Part shown: piece by piece, positions 36,935 through 47,200 of the stretch
Layout of the letters: every line of letters starts with the position of its first letter
Numbering within the stretch: position 1 is the first letter of the stretch
Source of the DNA: Datnioides undecimradiatus
Lineage: Eukaryota > Chordata > Actinopteri > Lobotiformes > Datnioididae
Length of the DNA: 64,000 nucleotides
Assembly (NCBI GenBank): GCA_008933995.1
Contig: WARS01000054.1
Span: forward strand, 1,426,001 to 1,490,000
Direction: 5' to 3'
Made by a program: the position numbers and the translations under genes
Notes under the pieces: generated by a model
Database searches by the model: none
What the model was told of the DNA's origin: nothing
What the model saw: the letters and a program-made list of their open reading frames with translations, nothing else

Positions 36935-37125
36935 GATCCCAGTTCACCTATCATGCATGTTTTTGGATGGTGGGAAGAAGCTGGAGTGCCGAAAGGGAAG
37001 CCACGCAGACACAGAGAAACACATGCAAACTCCACACAGAAAGGGCCCAGCTGGAATTTGATCCCAGGACCTCCTTGCTGTGAGGCAAGGTGCTAACCAA
37101 GCCACTGTGCCACCCTACTGCAACA
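36935..37125. repeat. widespread fish/vertebrate interspersed repeat, class uncertain
   Basis: It contains the familiar block tttggatggtgggaagaagc, cacgcagacac, catgcaaactccacacagaa and ggacctccttgctgtgaggc, which recurs across fish genomes. I know the block but cannot assign its class from memory. Confidence 0.55.
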
Positions 37126-37406
37126 CAATGTGAAAGATTATGTGCAGGTTGAGATTTTCTTATTTTTTTAGGAGTCATTTTAAAATCTAAGATAAAGAAA
37201 GATCCTACCATTGGCTGCTTTAAGCTGAGCTGAAAGACAGCACAGAGCTGCTACCCCCCCCAAAAATTACCAATAAATTAAGATAGTATTATATCTAGTA
37301 GTATATCTTGCCAAAGAATTTTACGAAAAAACTGGTATGCTAATGGTATTTGTTTGCTCAGGGCATTTGGATGTGTGGTGTATGAATGTGGCCTGTCTTC
37401 TATATA

Positions 37407-38359
37407 TACTATGTTGCCAAAAGTATTCGCTCGTCTGCCTTCACACACATATGAATTTGGGTGACATCCCATTCTTAATCTATAGGATTTAATATGATGT
37501 TGGCCCACCCTTTGCAGCTATAACAGCTTCAAGTCTTCTGGGAAGGTTTTCCACAAGGTTTAGGAGTGTGTTTATGGTCATTTTTGACCATTCTTCCAGA
37601 AGCACATTTGTGAGGTCAGACAATGATGTTGGACGAGAAGGCCTGGCTCGCAGTCTCCAGTCTAATTCATCCCAAAGGTGTTCTATCGGGTTGAGGACAG
37701 GACTCTGTGCAGGCCAGTCAAGTTCTTGCACACCAAACCCGCTCATCCATGTCTTTATGGACCTTGCTTTGTGCACTGGTGCGCAGTCATGTTGGAACAG
37801 GAAGGGGCGGGGCTTTACACCACTGCATCCGACGCTTTGCATTGCACTTGGTGATGTAAGGCTTGGATGCAGCAGCTCGGCCATGGTAACCCATTCCATG
37901 AAGCTCTCTGTGCACTGTTCTTGAGCTAATCTGAAGGCCACATGAAGTTTGGAGGCCTGTAGCTATTGACTCTGCAGAAAGTTTGCAACCTCTGCACAAT
38001 ATGCGCCTCAGCATCCTCTGACCCCGCTCTGTGATTTTTACGTGGCCTACCACTTCGTGGCTGAGTTGATGTTGTTTCCAATCGCTTCCACTTTGCTATA
38101 ATACCACTAACAGTTGACTGTGGAATATTTAGTAGCGAGGAAATTTCACGACTGAACTTATTGCACAGGTGGCATCCTATCACGGTACCACGCTGGAATT
38201 CACTGAGGTCCTGAAAGCGACCCATTCTTTCACAAATGTTTGTAGAAGTAGTCTGCATGCTTAGGTGCTTGATTTTATACACCTGTGGCCATGGAAGTGA
38301 TTGGAACACCTGAATTCAATGATTTGGATGGCTGAGTGAACACTTTTGGCAATATAGTG
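37407..38359 (-). mobile_element. Tc1-like transposon, complete ends, internal deletion
   Basis: Inverted ends of about 27 bp (TACTATGTTGCCAAAAGT at left; CACTATATTGCCAAAAGT reading in from the right) are flanked by TA at 37405-37406 and 38360-38361. It is 953 bp long, against roughly 1.2-1.6 kb for intact fish Tc1 elements. The minus strand carries a broken transposase (listed separately). It is non-autonomous. It sits a few hundred bp upstream of the CFAP58-like gene and is not part of the duplicated block. Confidence 0.9.
37489..38225 (-). pseudogene. Tc1 transposase, broken and missing the first catalytic Asp
   Basis: It starts MGRFQDLSEFQRGTVIG with a paired-like helix-turn-helix (SREISSLLNIPQSTVSGII) and the GRPRK hook. 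One frame change follows at GRPRK, after which KITERGQRMLRRI and YHGRAAASKPYI are read. Near 37825 about 100 residues are absent between MQWCK and RPFLFQHDCAPVHKA. This removes the WSDE region with the first Asp and changes frame again. The second Asp (QHDCAPVHK) and the Glu (SPVLNPIEHLWDEL) of the DD34E triad remain, as does the end ..VIAAKGGPTSY. It cannot make an active enzyme. Confidence 0.9.
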
Positions 38360-38819
38360 TATGTTACTGTGCAGATTCTACTTGATACCTTGTACTGCTT
38401 GATGACATCATCACCTTTCGTCTTTATTACATCACAACATTCTGCTTTGATGTTTTAGTGCGGAGTCATGTGACATCAGAATCTGTCATCCTCATTCTGA
38501 CCTACTGACCTACCCAAAGAATTTCATTGTTTCTATGTATTTATCTTTAGAATTCAAGCTTTTGGCCTAAGCGATCAATGGCATGACACAGTATTATTCA
38601 TTCTCTTATCTATTATGCTAGATGCTGATGATAAAAGTAAGCTGCAAATGTTTTCTCTTGTGGTTTTAAGTTTGGTATGTACCAAATGTCACAGTTCATT
38701 GTAATAAGCATCGCAACTTTTAAAAATGTCATGGAATTAATGGTGATTTAAAAATAGTCACAACTTTATCCCTATCGTACGTATGTACGTATCATGTGAC
38801 GTATAATGTGACGTGACAT

Positions 38820-39080
38820 CAGAAAGCGTGTGCTTTTGATTTTTAAACATCAAAGCCGCCACTGCTCAGCTGTTCAAAAGAATGTGTCACATGATACGTA
38901 TGTGGGCGGGGCCCTGTCATCTGATGATGCAACGGAAAAAGCCAAGGTTACCAATGTGACATAAGCAATGATGTCATCAAGCATGTGACCTGAAAGTTAT
39001 AAATACACCTGAAATGAGGTCACGGCGCACAGATCATATCTGAACAATCAGACGTTCTTGTTGAAAAGGAAATACCAGAG
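38820..39080 (+). promoter_or_regulatory. promoter of the CFAP58-like gene (GC box, X-box-like site, TATA)
   Basis: A GC box GGGCGGGGC lies at 38904-38912 and GTTACC-AA-TGTGAC at 38947-38960. The latter is one base off the RFX X-box consensus RYYNYY-N(1-3)-RRNRAC; the sister copy matches fully. Next come TGATGTCATC (CRE-like) near 38970 and TATAAATA at 38998-39005, about 75 nt before the ATG at 39081. X-boxes drive ciliary genes, which fits the protein. Function is inferred from the motifs. Confidence 0.55.
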
Positions 39081-40505
39081 ATGGAGAAAGGAAAAATAAG
39101 TGATTTCACCGCAACTGCAACTGCAACTGCAGTATTGAACGAAGATAGGGTCAAGGTGGAACACCTGATAATCAGGCTCAAAGAACAATTGGACGCCGTC
39201 TACAAAATAAATAAGGACCTTTTGAAAAAGATTTCACAGTTCAAATACAAAGAAGGAAAGACCTCACTCTTACAGGAAGAAATAAAACAGCTGAAAAGGC
39301 AGATAAAAGATCATAAGGCGAAAAGAGAGGAATTTGCTGAAAGATTGAAAAAAGAGCAGATATGCTTCCTCGAACAGGGGAAGCTCCTAAAACAGGTGAC
39401 CAGACAGAGAGATCTCCTGGATGAGGAGCTGACTCGTTACAAACAGAGAATGGTTGTGCTGAGTAAGAAAAACCGGGACCTGGAAGTGGCCATGAACATG
39501 CAGGAGACAGATTTAAAGAACAAAATGCATGTCCTTAAACTGGAGGTGGAGAAAGTTCAGAAGGTGAAGACTGATCTTGAGAGCAAGGTATTTCTTGCAA
39601 AATCTCTCAGGGGGCAACTTGCCCAAAAAGATCAAGTGATTCTCAAAGAAAAGAGAAAGTGTTATGACCTTGAGGAACAACTGAAAAGGGTCATTGAAGA
39701 GCTAGATGCCGTCATACCTCCAGTTATCAATATTGACCTGCCCCCAGACTTGCCCGTTAGCATATTTGAGTTGCAGGATAAGATTAAGGAGCTTCAAAGG
39801 ACCCTGGTCACCAAGACCCAAGAAGTGACAACTAAGCATAGAAAACTGGAAAAGAAGGATAAGATAATTGATGAAAAGGAAAAGGAGTGTGAGGAGCTGA
39901 AGCGTAGTATGTCACGGCTGCTGCCTCCAGAGACATTTGACCAGATCCCAAAACTGAAGTGGGAAATTAGAGACCTGAAAAAAGAAAACGAGGCATTAAG
40001 GGGACAAGTTTATATGCTACAAACAAAGGCTGATACGTATAAGGGTGACTATGAGAAATCCCTTCACAAGCAAGCTGCCCTTAAAAAACTGTACCTGAAT
40101 GAGAGGATGCAGAACATGGAGTCTAGACAGGCCTTGGTGGACAGTCCAGCCAAGAATGTGCACGAGGACAAATCAGCTGCCACCCAGGTCCATGCTGTCT
40201 CCAAAATGGAAACTCTCAAATCAAGTGCTGTCTGCCTCCCACCCATTTCCAAGAAGTCCCAGCAGAAGCGTGACATTAAATCAGCTCACACCCAGGCACC
40301 TGCTGTCACCAAAAACGTCATCGTCAAGACTGAAGATAAGTTACCCCCCATAACCAAAAAGGTCCACCATCCATCCACCGTCGAGTCAAAAGGCAAATCT
40401 CGTTACAACATTCTTCCACCAATCTCCAAAAATTCGGAAAAAGGGCAGTCCTCCGCAGGTCAGATGAAAGTCTTCATGACTGAAACTGATCGTGACCATG
40501 ACTGA
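39081..40505 (+). CDS. CFAP58-like intronless coiled-coil protein, 474 aa
   Basis: This is a single open frame with no introns. Residues about 25-360 are charged, heptad-rich coiled coil (QLKRQIKDHKAKREEFAERL; LEVEKVQKVKTDLESKV). The order RQRDLLDEEL.., CYDLEEQL, IFELQDKIKELQRTLVTKTQ, EKEKECEELKRSM and RGQVYMLQTKADTYKGDYEK parallels the C-terminal part of CFAP58/CCDC147, a ciliary and sperm-flagellar protein of about 870 residues. Here the N-terminal half is absent. It is replaced by a short Ala/Thr-rich start (TATATATAVL) and followed by a Lys/Pro-rich tail with three PPI[ST]K[KN] motifs. A retroposed and remodelled CFAP58 relative is the favoured reading, but any long coiled coil could mimic it. 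A 73-codon in-frame repeat follows the TGA. A broken copy lies at 51614-53100. Confidence 0.7.
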   Translation: MEKGKISDFTATATATAVLNEDRVKVEHLIIRLKEQLDAVYKINKDLLKKISQFKYKEGKTSLLQEEIKQLKRQIKDHKAKREEFAERLKKEQICFLEQGKLLKQVTRQRDLLDEELTRYKQRMVVLSKKNRDLEVAMNMQETDLKNKMHVLKLEVEKVQKVKTDLESKVFLAKSLRGQLAQKDQVILKEKRKCYDLEEQLKRVIEELDAVIPPVINIDLPPDLPVSIFELQDKIKELQRTLVTKTQEVTTKHRKLEKKDKIIDEKEKECEELKRSMSRLLPPETFDQIPKLKWEIRDLKKENEALRGQVYMLQTKADTYKGDYEKSLHKQAALKKLYLNERMQNMESRQALVDSPAKNVHEDKSAATQVHAVSKMETLKSSAVCLPPISKKSQQKRDIKSAHTQAPAVTKNVIVKTEDKLPPITKKVHHPSTVESKGKSRYNILPPISKNSEKGQSSAGQMKVFMTETDRDHD

Positions 40506-40667
40506 TTCTCAAGAAGAATTACCAACTTGGACCAAGACCAGCACAAGTCTGAAGATAAATTGGCTCCCATAACCAAAAAGATCCACCACTCATCCACCAT
40601 CAAGTCAAAAGGCAAATCTCATTACAACATTCTTCAACCAATCTCCAAAAATTCGGACCAAGGGCAT
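40332..40667 (+). repeat. 73-codon direct repeat spanning the stop of the CFAP58-like gene
   Basis: gaagataag..ccataaccaaaaag..aaaaggcaaatct..ccaaaaattcgga at 40332-40448 recurs at 40551-40667, spaced 219 bp, so both units keep one reading frame. The first encodes the C-terminal EDKLPPITKKVHHPS segment. The second lies past the TGA at 40503-40505 and would encode EDKLAPITKKIHHSS. After that TGA the frame stays open for 88 codons, to 40772. Confidence 0.85.
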
Positions 40668-40772
40668 ACCTCACTAGGTAAGCCACAATTCTTATTAATT
40701 AAGAACCTGGACCAAGACCAAGACCAAGACCACCCAGTTACTACGCCCTGGAAGGGGGCCCCTCTTGTGTGA

Positions 40773-40905
40773 TCCTTCCCAAGGTTTCTTCCAATTCCAC
40801 CATTACTGGTTGTTTTGGGAGTTTTTCCTTGCCCACTTGAGGGTAATCCAGGTAACTCAAAACAATACTTGCTAAACTAACACTGAATGAAATCAAAATA
40901 AAAAA
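40773..40905. repeat. fragment of a fish repeat in the 3' flank
   Basis: ccttcccaaggtttcttcc and gggagtttttccttgccca resemble the tail region of the repeat at 29645-29892. It suggests that the gene's 3' end was assembled partly from repeat sequence. Confidence 0.35.
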
Positions 40906-41905
40906 AAAAATCAAAATCAAAAATGTGACTTTTTCATTCTCTTGTTCTTTGTGTCTGCATGAATAATCTTTAAATATATATTCATTTCTTCCTGAATATT
41001 TGTTTTTCAAAATTGTTCTGTAAAAGAAGTTCTCGGTCTTCTTGCTATGACCATCTTCTTTTTTGCAAATGTTATCTAGCTAAAGACAGGTAAAGTTAAG
41101 CTAAAGATGATAGCTACATGCTTCAGCCCTGTTATCTCCAGGACAGGAGAGGCAATTGTGGTATGTGTTACACAATATTTGTAAAGAGGACAGTGCAGTT
41201 TATTTCAGGCCCTCAAAGTTACATAACTGTGGAACCGATCATCCTAAAATCAAATGGCAACCGACTTACATAGAAGTTTGTGTATAGTGTTGGAGATTAA
41301 AAGAAGTTTTAGCTTGGAATACTCTACATTTACACAATAACCTTTAATTAAAGGCTTATATGCAGGATTTGTTGTTCAGTGTTTGTAAAAAATTGATTCA
41401 AATTTGGCTTGTTTCTCCTGCTCAACAAGGGGAGCGCAAGAAAGTCAGATAGACGTGGTCAAGAGACCTATATGCCAAGTAAAGGGAGAGGTCGTGGACC
41501 ACGAAAACAACACCCCACGAGTGTGTCTCACACTTACACGTACAGAGCGGCAGCTTACCAGTCGGAGTAACTGCACGTGAGTGAAAGGATTAAGTTTGGA
41601 GTTTACAACAAATGTACTTGTTACTGCAAAAGCAACAGAGAAGAAAAGTGTAATCCATGTCCATGTGTGATTCTCCTGCTTATAGGGGACTCATTTTGTA
41701 GGCATGTAAGCCTAAAATTATTATACTGTGTATTGGGGCTTTTGAAAATGATATTGGATTGATCATGTTAACTTCAGCAGTTGATCTGAGGGTAATCCTA
41801 ATGTTAGTTTTAAGTTTATTTAAGTCTTTTAGGCGTTATCAACAGCAGCCTGTTTCTGACTCTCCAAGACTAATTGTCTTAGGTAGTGGGTTTTTTTTTT
41901 TGTCT

Positions 41906-42592
41906 GTTACAAAGCCTGAGTCTAGATGAATGACACATATTAGTTTAACAAGGATATGTTTGTGTGGAAGGCAACGAAAGAACATGCATGTAAAAAAACA
42001 GCAAAAGAACAAAGTAATAAAATATGATAAACCTTATGTTTATCTATGTTTAGGTGAAGTTCTCACAGCAACCCATTGGATGCTGAGCAGTGAGGATCGG
42101 GTGATTGTGCCTGGCTGCGTGATTGGCTGCTCATCCAAAGGTATGAATAAAATGTTATGATGGTTTGTTTTGTTTGTTCCTGTTGGGCTGGTTGGGAAAT
42201 TTCCAATCAAGGGACCTGCTGTCTGATGTTACTGATGCAAGTCACTGGCGGAAAGACTGCAAAGCTGATTAGCCGTAAAAGTGGGAAGGTGCATGAGAAG
42301 AAGAACAACTCAGTCAATCCCCACATCTCCTCTCTCCTCAGGCAATTAACGGACTTTGAAAGGCTATGGCTGTAAGATGAGGACGCTGGAACCCCTGGGT
42401 GGCCTCCACACTGGTGTGTGTAAAAAGGCTTCAGTCCATATGCAGACTACCTTTCACAAATAAAAATAGATCCAAAATAATCTGAAAGTGAAATCTGTCT
42501 TCATTGCCTAAATTCAGCTTTTAAGTCTAGCACGATTAGTTTTCATGATGCTTGATTTTTTGCTTTTCTAACAAATTCAAATTACACCGAGT
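41906..42592. other. spacer with one exon-like segment
   Basis: Positions 42053-42140 look like an exon on the plus strand: an AG acceptor (atgtttag), an open frame GEVLTATHWMLSSEDRVIVP and then GCVIGCSSK, and donor GTATGA. Further on, 42250-42375 reads SRKSGKVHEKKNNSVNPHIS before a stop. I do not recognise the family; it may be another transposon-borne gene fragment. Confidence 0.25.
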
Positions 42593-42912
42593 CACTGCAA
42601 AAATTAACAATCTAAGCAAGTCTTCCAATCTTGTATCTAGCCAAAAAGTCTTTTTGATCTTGTTTTGAGAGCAGTATACTATGCAAGCACAGAATGTGTA
42701 AGATTATTATTCTTGTTTTGAGAATATTTGTCTTTTATTTCTTAGTTAGTAAGTAGATCCTAAAACTATATATTTTTCACAGAAAGTAAGCCGAATTATG
42801 TCAGATACTCTTTCATGACCACTTCTTAGCTAAGAAAACTTGTTTCAAGACCTCCCAGTAAGCATTCACACACACTCTGGCCACAGTTGTAACATGTTTA
42901 TTCACATTCATT

Positions 42913-45900
42913 TCAATGTTTAAGTGCAGCAACATCACCAAGATAGTATTTTGTCAGAACATACGTGGTGTTTTTGAAACTGACAGGGTAATATGATGTA
43001 TGATCCACTAGCTTTTCAGCATCGATCAACTCTGTTGCTTGAGCAAGATTAGTCACTGCAACTTCATAGGCTAAAAGATCTCTATTCCAACCCACTATCT
43101 CATAAAGCGGGTACTCAGAACAATACAATGAACTGTCTACCACATAAATGTTTTTTATAAATCCGAAGACAGGCACTGTCTCATTTGTATTGGTGATTAT
43201 TAGAGACCTGTCACTTATGTACTTGTTCCCACTGAGAATAAGCCACTTTACTTTGACTGTGTATTATATGCCATAAATCCCCCAAAAATCTCTCATCTTT
43301 GTATTAACATACTCCATATTTGCTACTTCTGAGACAGGACCCAATTCTTTCTCATCTAAAAAAATCAGATGCTCCATACCCATTTCATTTTGACAGCATT
43401 CAAAAAGCTGATTATGTTTCACAAGTGAATTACAGACATTTTTGAAGTTCAATTTAGATGACCGCTGTTTGAAAAAACAGTGCTTTGACTCAAATCTCAT
43501 GCACATGTGTCTTATCATAGGGCCCAGGGAAAGAATTTGGGCAGGGAGATGCCGCAGGTAATGTTGCTTAGGAATTACATTATTCTCAGGAAAAAGTTGC
43601 TTAAACTGTTTCAGATGCTGTTCAATCATACTTCTCAGTCTTAATACAGTCTGCACAGATAAAACGGGGGCAAAAAGTATCTGAACTATCTCAATTAAGT
43701 CCAAAACAAACTGAACATACTCATTTTTCTCTATAGTATTCAGCAGAAAAGGCATGATCTTCAACAATATCAGCATTTGCCCTGAGGACTGTTTAAGGTT
43801 GTTATCATTTGATGCCAAGGTACTGACATTTATAGGGCAGGGTTTGTCACATACATCTACTGGTGACAAAGGAAAACTCTGCATGGCTAAATTGAACACG
43901 TCCAACTTCATCTGTCCAGACAAAACAAGGTTTTTTAACACACTTAATTTCCATTGGTGCAACACCCTCAAGAATGATGTGCATTATGTCCTGTGAAGTT
44001 TGCCGAATGAGGTCAAAGGCTGGAAAATCAACCAGCTTGCTTTTTCTGCTTTTTCTATACCATAGGTGGTTTTGAGGGCTGATTTCAAGAAGTCTGTGCT
44101 GGCCATTTCTATTTCACGGCACTGCTGAATATGTTTTTCCATTGTCCTTTTTGTAAAGCTCTCTTCATTAAAATTACACTTACTGTATGCAAAACCAACT
44201 CCTTCCTTGAAACCAGCAAGCTCATGCTGCGCAAGTGTCACCACACACTGAAACTACAGCACCAAATAACTCAAATCCACCACTCTGTTTGGATTGTGAC
44301 ACCATTATACAGCAACTTTAAGTCTTCATCAATTCCTTGTAATACAAAATCAACACCACACTTGTCAATATCATCAGCTTTTGCTATAGCAAGGAGTCTG
44401 ATTGCAGCCAGTTTTGACCTAAACTTGGGATTTATGTTTCCTAAAGTATAATAAACCATCAGTAATTTATTTACTGAAGCATGTGACCCGAGGGGATTGC
44501 AGATTTCTATTTCGTCAGTGTATAAAATGATCTGTAAAGCAGAAGGTTTCACTGAAAACAGTGGGTGGGATTTGAAAAGGCTCCCATCAACAATATCATA
44601 CAAAAATCCATCTTTGTGGCAACTCTGTGGCGTGGTGCGGATCATATCAAAAATGCTGTTCAAGACTCTTAACCAGGGATATATAGTAAAAACTTCTGTT
44701 TTTAATTCCAAGAACTCTTGATTATCCTTTCTTAATTCGACAAATCCTCTGAGACATAACTACCTCCTCTGGTTTCACTGGGTTAAAAAGCCTCTGGATG
44801 GTCCTGTCTTGCATGTATGTGGTGGCCATCAAGGAGAAAGGATCTCAAAAATTGTCTAATGTTGCCAGTACTTCCTCTTGTAGCTGCTCCACGCTGTCTG
44901 AATGTCTTTCAAAGATCCTCTTCATTGTGTCCCTCAAGGAGTAGAGTAGTTTGATACTGCTGGACTTCAGAAACAATGCTGTTGACACTCCTCTGAAACA
45001 CAGTCAAGAATGAAGTGTAAGATACATGATATTTGTCCAATACAACTAGCATATGCTAACATATAAATCTATCATAAACACAAAGTCTATATTCTCAATG
45101 TAACTGTCAGTAAGATCCTGAAAATTACATCAGTCAGTCAGCTGTGCTGTGTTGTCAGTTTGAAAGTGATTGATCTCATTTGTGGTACCAACATGTACAG
45201 TAAGGTATGTGCCTTAACTGTAGCTACAAAAGCAGAACTACATAAACATAGAATCAAAATGGTTACAAATGTGCATTACATGGTCTGCGGGATTTACAAA
45301 TGTATATAAACATTGGGTACCTATGGACACCAGTTTCACTTACCCAAACTATAAACCATGTTTATCAGAATATTTTTCACACGGCACTTCTTCACAATAC
45401 TGCTACTGATGCAATTATGCGTATACATTTATAAAAATGGTCTCCTACTAAGCAAACACTCTATAGTGAATAATTTAAGAATATAGAGCATTTTTAACAC
45501 TTGCTTTATAAAATCAATTTTCCTACAGCACTTTTAATATTATTAAAGGATAAACATGTTACCATAATGTTAAAATTATAATAATGATGATAATATTAAC
45601 ACTGGGTTATGTGCAATACCTGAGACAGATGACATCTCTCCCTCACACTGATGGCAAATGCAGCTGCACGTCTAATATTTGCACTTGATGCACCAGCTCC
45701 TTCCTGTAAATATGTTGTGTTAATAATATACATTAATATACTATGTACATATAAGACTGGTTCACATCAAATGTTGCATAATATTATCATACAAAATTGA
45801 CAATACTGGACCTTACCTGATTATCAGGGTGTGGAATCTGATGACATGTAGGCTCTGGGTTCAACATTTCAGTGTTTCAGTGGCACAGTCAGAAAAAACT

Positions 45901-46170
45901 GGGATGTCAAAATGTTCACTTCCAACCCGAGATAGGTCAGATGTAGCTGATGTCATCCATCCAGTAGGTGGGTGTCCACTGGTAAAATATAGAGCATGTG
46001 TGCGTCGAATGTGGTAGTAAAAGGAGTTGAAGACTGTATTCAGCAGTACAGCCATCAAACCCGCATATAACACGGAAATCGGGACTGCGACTATGTGCTG
46101 TGTTAATATGGCTCAAGAAGGACTTCAATGTTAAGGCAACGAAGCAAATCACACACCTCCAACAGGCCAT
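42913..46170 (-). pseudogene. C2H2 zinc-finger transposase-like gene (EnSpm-like family), broken
   Basis: Reading down the minus strand, the first part is a double zinc finger (CWRCVICFVALTLKSFLSHI then FRVICGFDGCTAEY, then FNSFYYHIRRTH after one frame change). Next is an exon at about 45620-45705 ending AAAFAISVRERCHLSQ before donor GTATTG. After it come RSVNSIVSEVQQYQ and MKRIFERHSDSVEQLQEEVL. Then follow EIEICNPLGSHASVNKLLMV, MHIILEGVAPMEIKC, DKPCPINVSTLASNDNNLKQ, HYLRHLPAQILSLGP, MRFESKHCFFKQ and the C-terminus ending KYYLGDVAALKH. This order is that of multi-copy fish proteins with a C2H2 head and MRFEAKH motif. I place them with EnSpm/CACTA-like transposases, though that class assignment is from memory. 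There are at least three frame changes and one stop. Confidence 0.6.
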
Positions 46171-46239
46171 GAAAAAGAAATCCGCTGGACAGATGAATGC
46201 TGATAGAAGATGTTTAAACCATGGAAAAATCAACAACAA

Positions 46240-46450
46240 CCGGCCTAGAAATTAAAATATCATTTGTAGTTCTAGTATTCGCCAATTACGTATGTTTGTA
46301 TGTCATTATTATCAGTTTTTTACACGTTTTACACAGACTGACATGGTCTGCACCAACCCCCCCTCACTACCCTCATGTGGTCACGTCTGCCCTGTGACGG
46401 TTGGGAGAACGACAGGCTATCTGGACTGGATTCTGCCGCGGTAAGGAGAA
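46240..46450. promoter_or_regulatory. divergent promoter region of the transposase/SAMD3-like pair
   Basis: The two genes point away from this interval. On the plus side a leader exon ending ..ctgccgcg at 46440 is followed by donor GTAAGG. Its reading frame contains a TGA, so it would be noncoding. No TATA box is obvious. Confidence 0.35.
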
Positions 46451-46776
46451 AACAGCGTTATATTAAAAATTATAAAGTTACAAGTTTTACAATTGCGTTA
46501 CAGTTTTACTCTTCACATTTACTCCACCCATCGCGAAAACTGCGGCCGTATCAATGAATAAATTGGCCTCTTCAATCTAAAATCCAGCTAGCTAACTTAG
46601 CTAATGTTAGATGACTTTGCAGGTTTGGTGCTACAAAATGGTTAGAAGTGTTTTCTTATGCTTTTTCTCCTGCGACTAATTGAAAACGTTGTTGATAAAT
46701 TTTCCGCGATATTTTTTTTAAATTTATTCTATGAATATGGACATCTTAAAAGCAAGAGTAACTTGCTACACTTCCG

Positions 46777-47061
46777 TGTTCATGTCCTGTTTTATTTTGA
46801 AGTTCCATGTCTTGTCTTCCTGTGTTTTCCCTCCTGTGAGTACCTCGTGTGTCTCACGTGTATGCGATTGCCCCACCTGTGTCTCGTTTCCTCATGTGTT
46901 TGACCTCAGTGTTTTCCCCTTTGTTTTGTCCTTTGTTGGTTCGTCTGTGTCCATGCCATGTGTTCCTGTGGTGCCTCCGTGAGTTAATAAACTCTTGTTT
47001 GTTTTACTGCACTACTTTTTGTGTCTGTCTGCATCAGGGTCCAGTTCCCTAAACCGTAACA
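46777..47061 (+). mobile_element. possible solo LTR fossil, Ty3/gypsy-like
   Basis: A TG..CA-bounded stretch is rich in T/C and carries an AATAAA signal near 46987 followed by cacttttt..gggtccagttccc. This resembles the R-U5 part of fish gypsy LTRs. No internal region is attached and no clear target duplication is seen. It lies in the first intron of the SAMD3-like gene. It is an old remnant, low confidence. Confidence 0.35.
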
Positions 47062-47200
47062 TGTTGTTTCTAATTGTGTCTGTCATTTACCTTGTAATAA
47101 TTGTGTTTTGATTTTTTTTTTTTCTGAGGATGAGAATGCCAGACAAAGCTGGTCCAATATTCACAATGTTTTTTTCAATAACTGACTTTTTTCACCACAG

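Larger units (their letters stand above)
38782..41905 (+). repeat. duplicated block, copy A (CFAP58-like gene with its flanks)
   Basis: Promoter, gene and about 1.1-1.4 kb of 3' flank are repeated at about 51000-54515 in the same orientation. Similarity starts near the acgtatcatgt motif and ends at ggtagtg..tttttttgtctg. In between lie unrelated sequence and the transposase/SAMD3-like pair. Confidence 0.85.

Noticed and set aside
36935-37125. tRNA-like block (gtgaggcaaggtgctaaccaagc)
   Set aside because: It is part of a well-known dispersed repeat and does not give a cloverleaf with A and B boxes in order.
39081-40505. CFAP58-like ORF as a retroviral gag or transposon protein
   Set aside because: No zinc knuckle, protease, RT, integrase or LTRs flank it; its composition is coiled coil matching a ciliary protein.
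45861-46073. Minus-strand frame as a separate small gene
   Set aside because: It is the second half of the transposase zinc finger (FNSFYYHIRRTH) in a shifted frame, not an independent gene.
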